The position numbers were made by a program, and so were the translations under genes. The notes below the pieces were generated by a model, which searched no databases, was not told the origin of the DNA, and worked only from the letters and a program-made list of their open reading frames with translations. From positions 1 through 5,275 of the forward strand of contig JBLHUT010000241.1 in NCBI GenBank assembly GCA_047629975.1: a stretch of 5,275 nt of DNA, in the 5' to 3' direction. Position 1 is the first letter of the stretch. The number at the start of each line of letters is the position of its first letter. This document shows, in pieces, positions 5,045-5,275 of this stretch. The DNA is from JBLHUT01 sp047629975 (GTDB taxonomy: Bacteria > Pseudomonadota > Alphaproteobacteria > Rhodobacterales > Rhodobacteraceae).

Positions 5045-5275
5045 ATGTCTGTTGAAAAAACCAAGATTGCGCGCCAGTTTATCGAAGCGATACCATTCTC
5101 GCAGGCGCTGGGCCTGACGCTTGACGAGATTTCAGACGGGCGCGCCGTAATCTCGATGCCGTATAACGAAGCCTTGGTCGGAGACCCGACTTCAAGGGTC
5201 ATGCACGGGGGGGCTGTGTCGGCTTTGATGGACAGTTGCGGTGGTGCGGCTGTTGTCTGTCATCCGGAATCCGGC
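5045..5275 (+). CDS. PaaI-family hotdog-fold thioesterase, N-terminal part (cut by window edge)
   Basis: The reading frame is open from the ATG at 5045 to the end of the window: 77 codons and no stop. The product begins MSVEKTKIARQFIEAIPFSQ. It continues through LGLTLDEISDGRAVISMPY at about 22-40 to the hotdog active-site segment VMHGGAVSALMDSCGGAAVV at 52-71. The HGG at 54-56 and Asp63 are the hallmark of PaaI/YbgC-like acyl-CoA thioesterases, which hydrolyse acyl-CoA to free acid and CoA in the cytoplasm. These proteins are usually about 140-150 residues, so roughly half is present. AGGGGG (5034-5039) is 5 nt before the ATG. An in-frame TAG at 5018-5020 with no other start codon after it fixes the start. 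It diverges from the second merR gene and sits beside the beta-oxidation operon, which suggests a role in acyl-CoA turnover; the substrate is unknown. Confidence 0.88.
   Translation, partial: MSVEKTKIARQFIEAIPFSQALGLTLDEISDGRAVISMPYNEALVGDPTSRVMHGGAVSALMDSCGGAAVVCHPESG

Noticed and set aside
4921..5202. A minus-strand open frame opposite the thioesterase start and the divergent promoters
   Set aside because: The plus-strand thioesterase frame matches a known family. The minus frame covers the promoter region and resembles nothing.

Overview
The window looks like a piece of an alphaproteobacterial chromosome, most probably from the Rhodobacteraceae (Roseobacter group). The evidence is the GC-rich third codon positions, the strong match of the protein sequences to what I know of that family, and the gene set itself: MerR regulator, long acyl-CoA dehydrogenase, glutathione-S-transferase-like protein, thiolase and multifunctional 3-hydroxyacyl-CoA dehydrogenase. 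This identification comes from recognising families and gene order, not from a database search.

Region 1-4310, minus strand, is a compact fatty-acid beta-oxidation operon. In transcription order it holds a GTG-started MerR regulator (3912-4310), a 592-residue acyl-CoA dehydrogenase of the DmdC-like long class (2090-3868), a GST-fold protein (1424-2065), an acetyl-CoA acyltransferase (186-1397), and the first 27 codons of a FadJ/FadB-type multifunctional enzyme that leaves the window at base 1. The gaps are 43, 24, 26 and 102 bp and contain no convincing terminator. The first three enzyme genes each have a clear Shine-Dalgarno sequence; the last gene has a weak one.

Region 4311-4518 is the 208-bp control region of the operon. 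It contains a near-perfect palindrome, TTGACGTTAACGTAAA (4380-4395). This resembles the operators described for MerR regulators of the LiuR/GnyR branch, which control branched-chain amino-acid and fatty-acid catabolism. The palindrome overlaps the -35 of a candidate promoter with a 19-bp spacer, the elongated spacing typical of MerR-regulated promoters. A degenerate second site and an AT-rich tract lie upstream.

Region 4519-5275 holds a second, paralogous MerR regulator on the minus strand (4519-4896). Across 148 bp it diverges from the start of a PaaI-type hotdog thioesterase on the plus strand (5045 to the window end). Both divergent promoters can be read.

The inferred picture is one acyl-CoA module. 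The dehydrogenase, the hydratase/dehydrogenase and the thiolase carry out the steps of beta-oxidation. The thioesterase could relieve acyl-CoA build-up, and two sister MerR proteins with nearly identical recognition helices could respond to acyl-CoA or related ligands. No mobile element, CRISPR, tRNA or rRNA was seen. All enzyme families are known; the least ordinary points are the regulatory architecture and the GST embedded in the operon.
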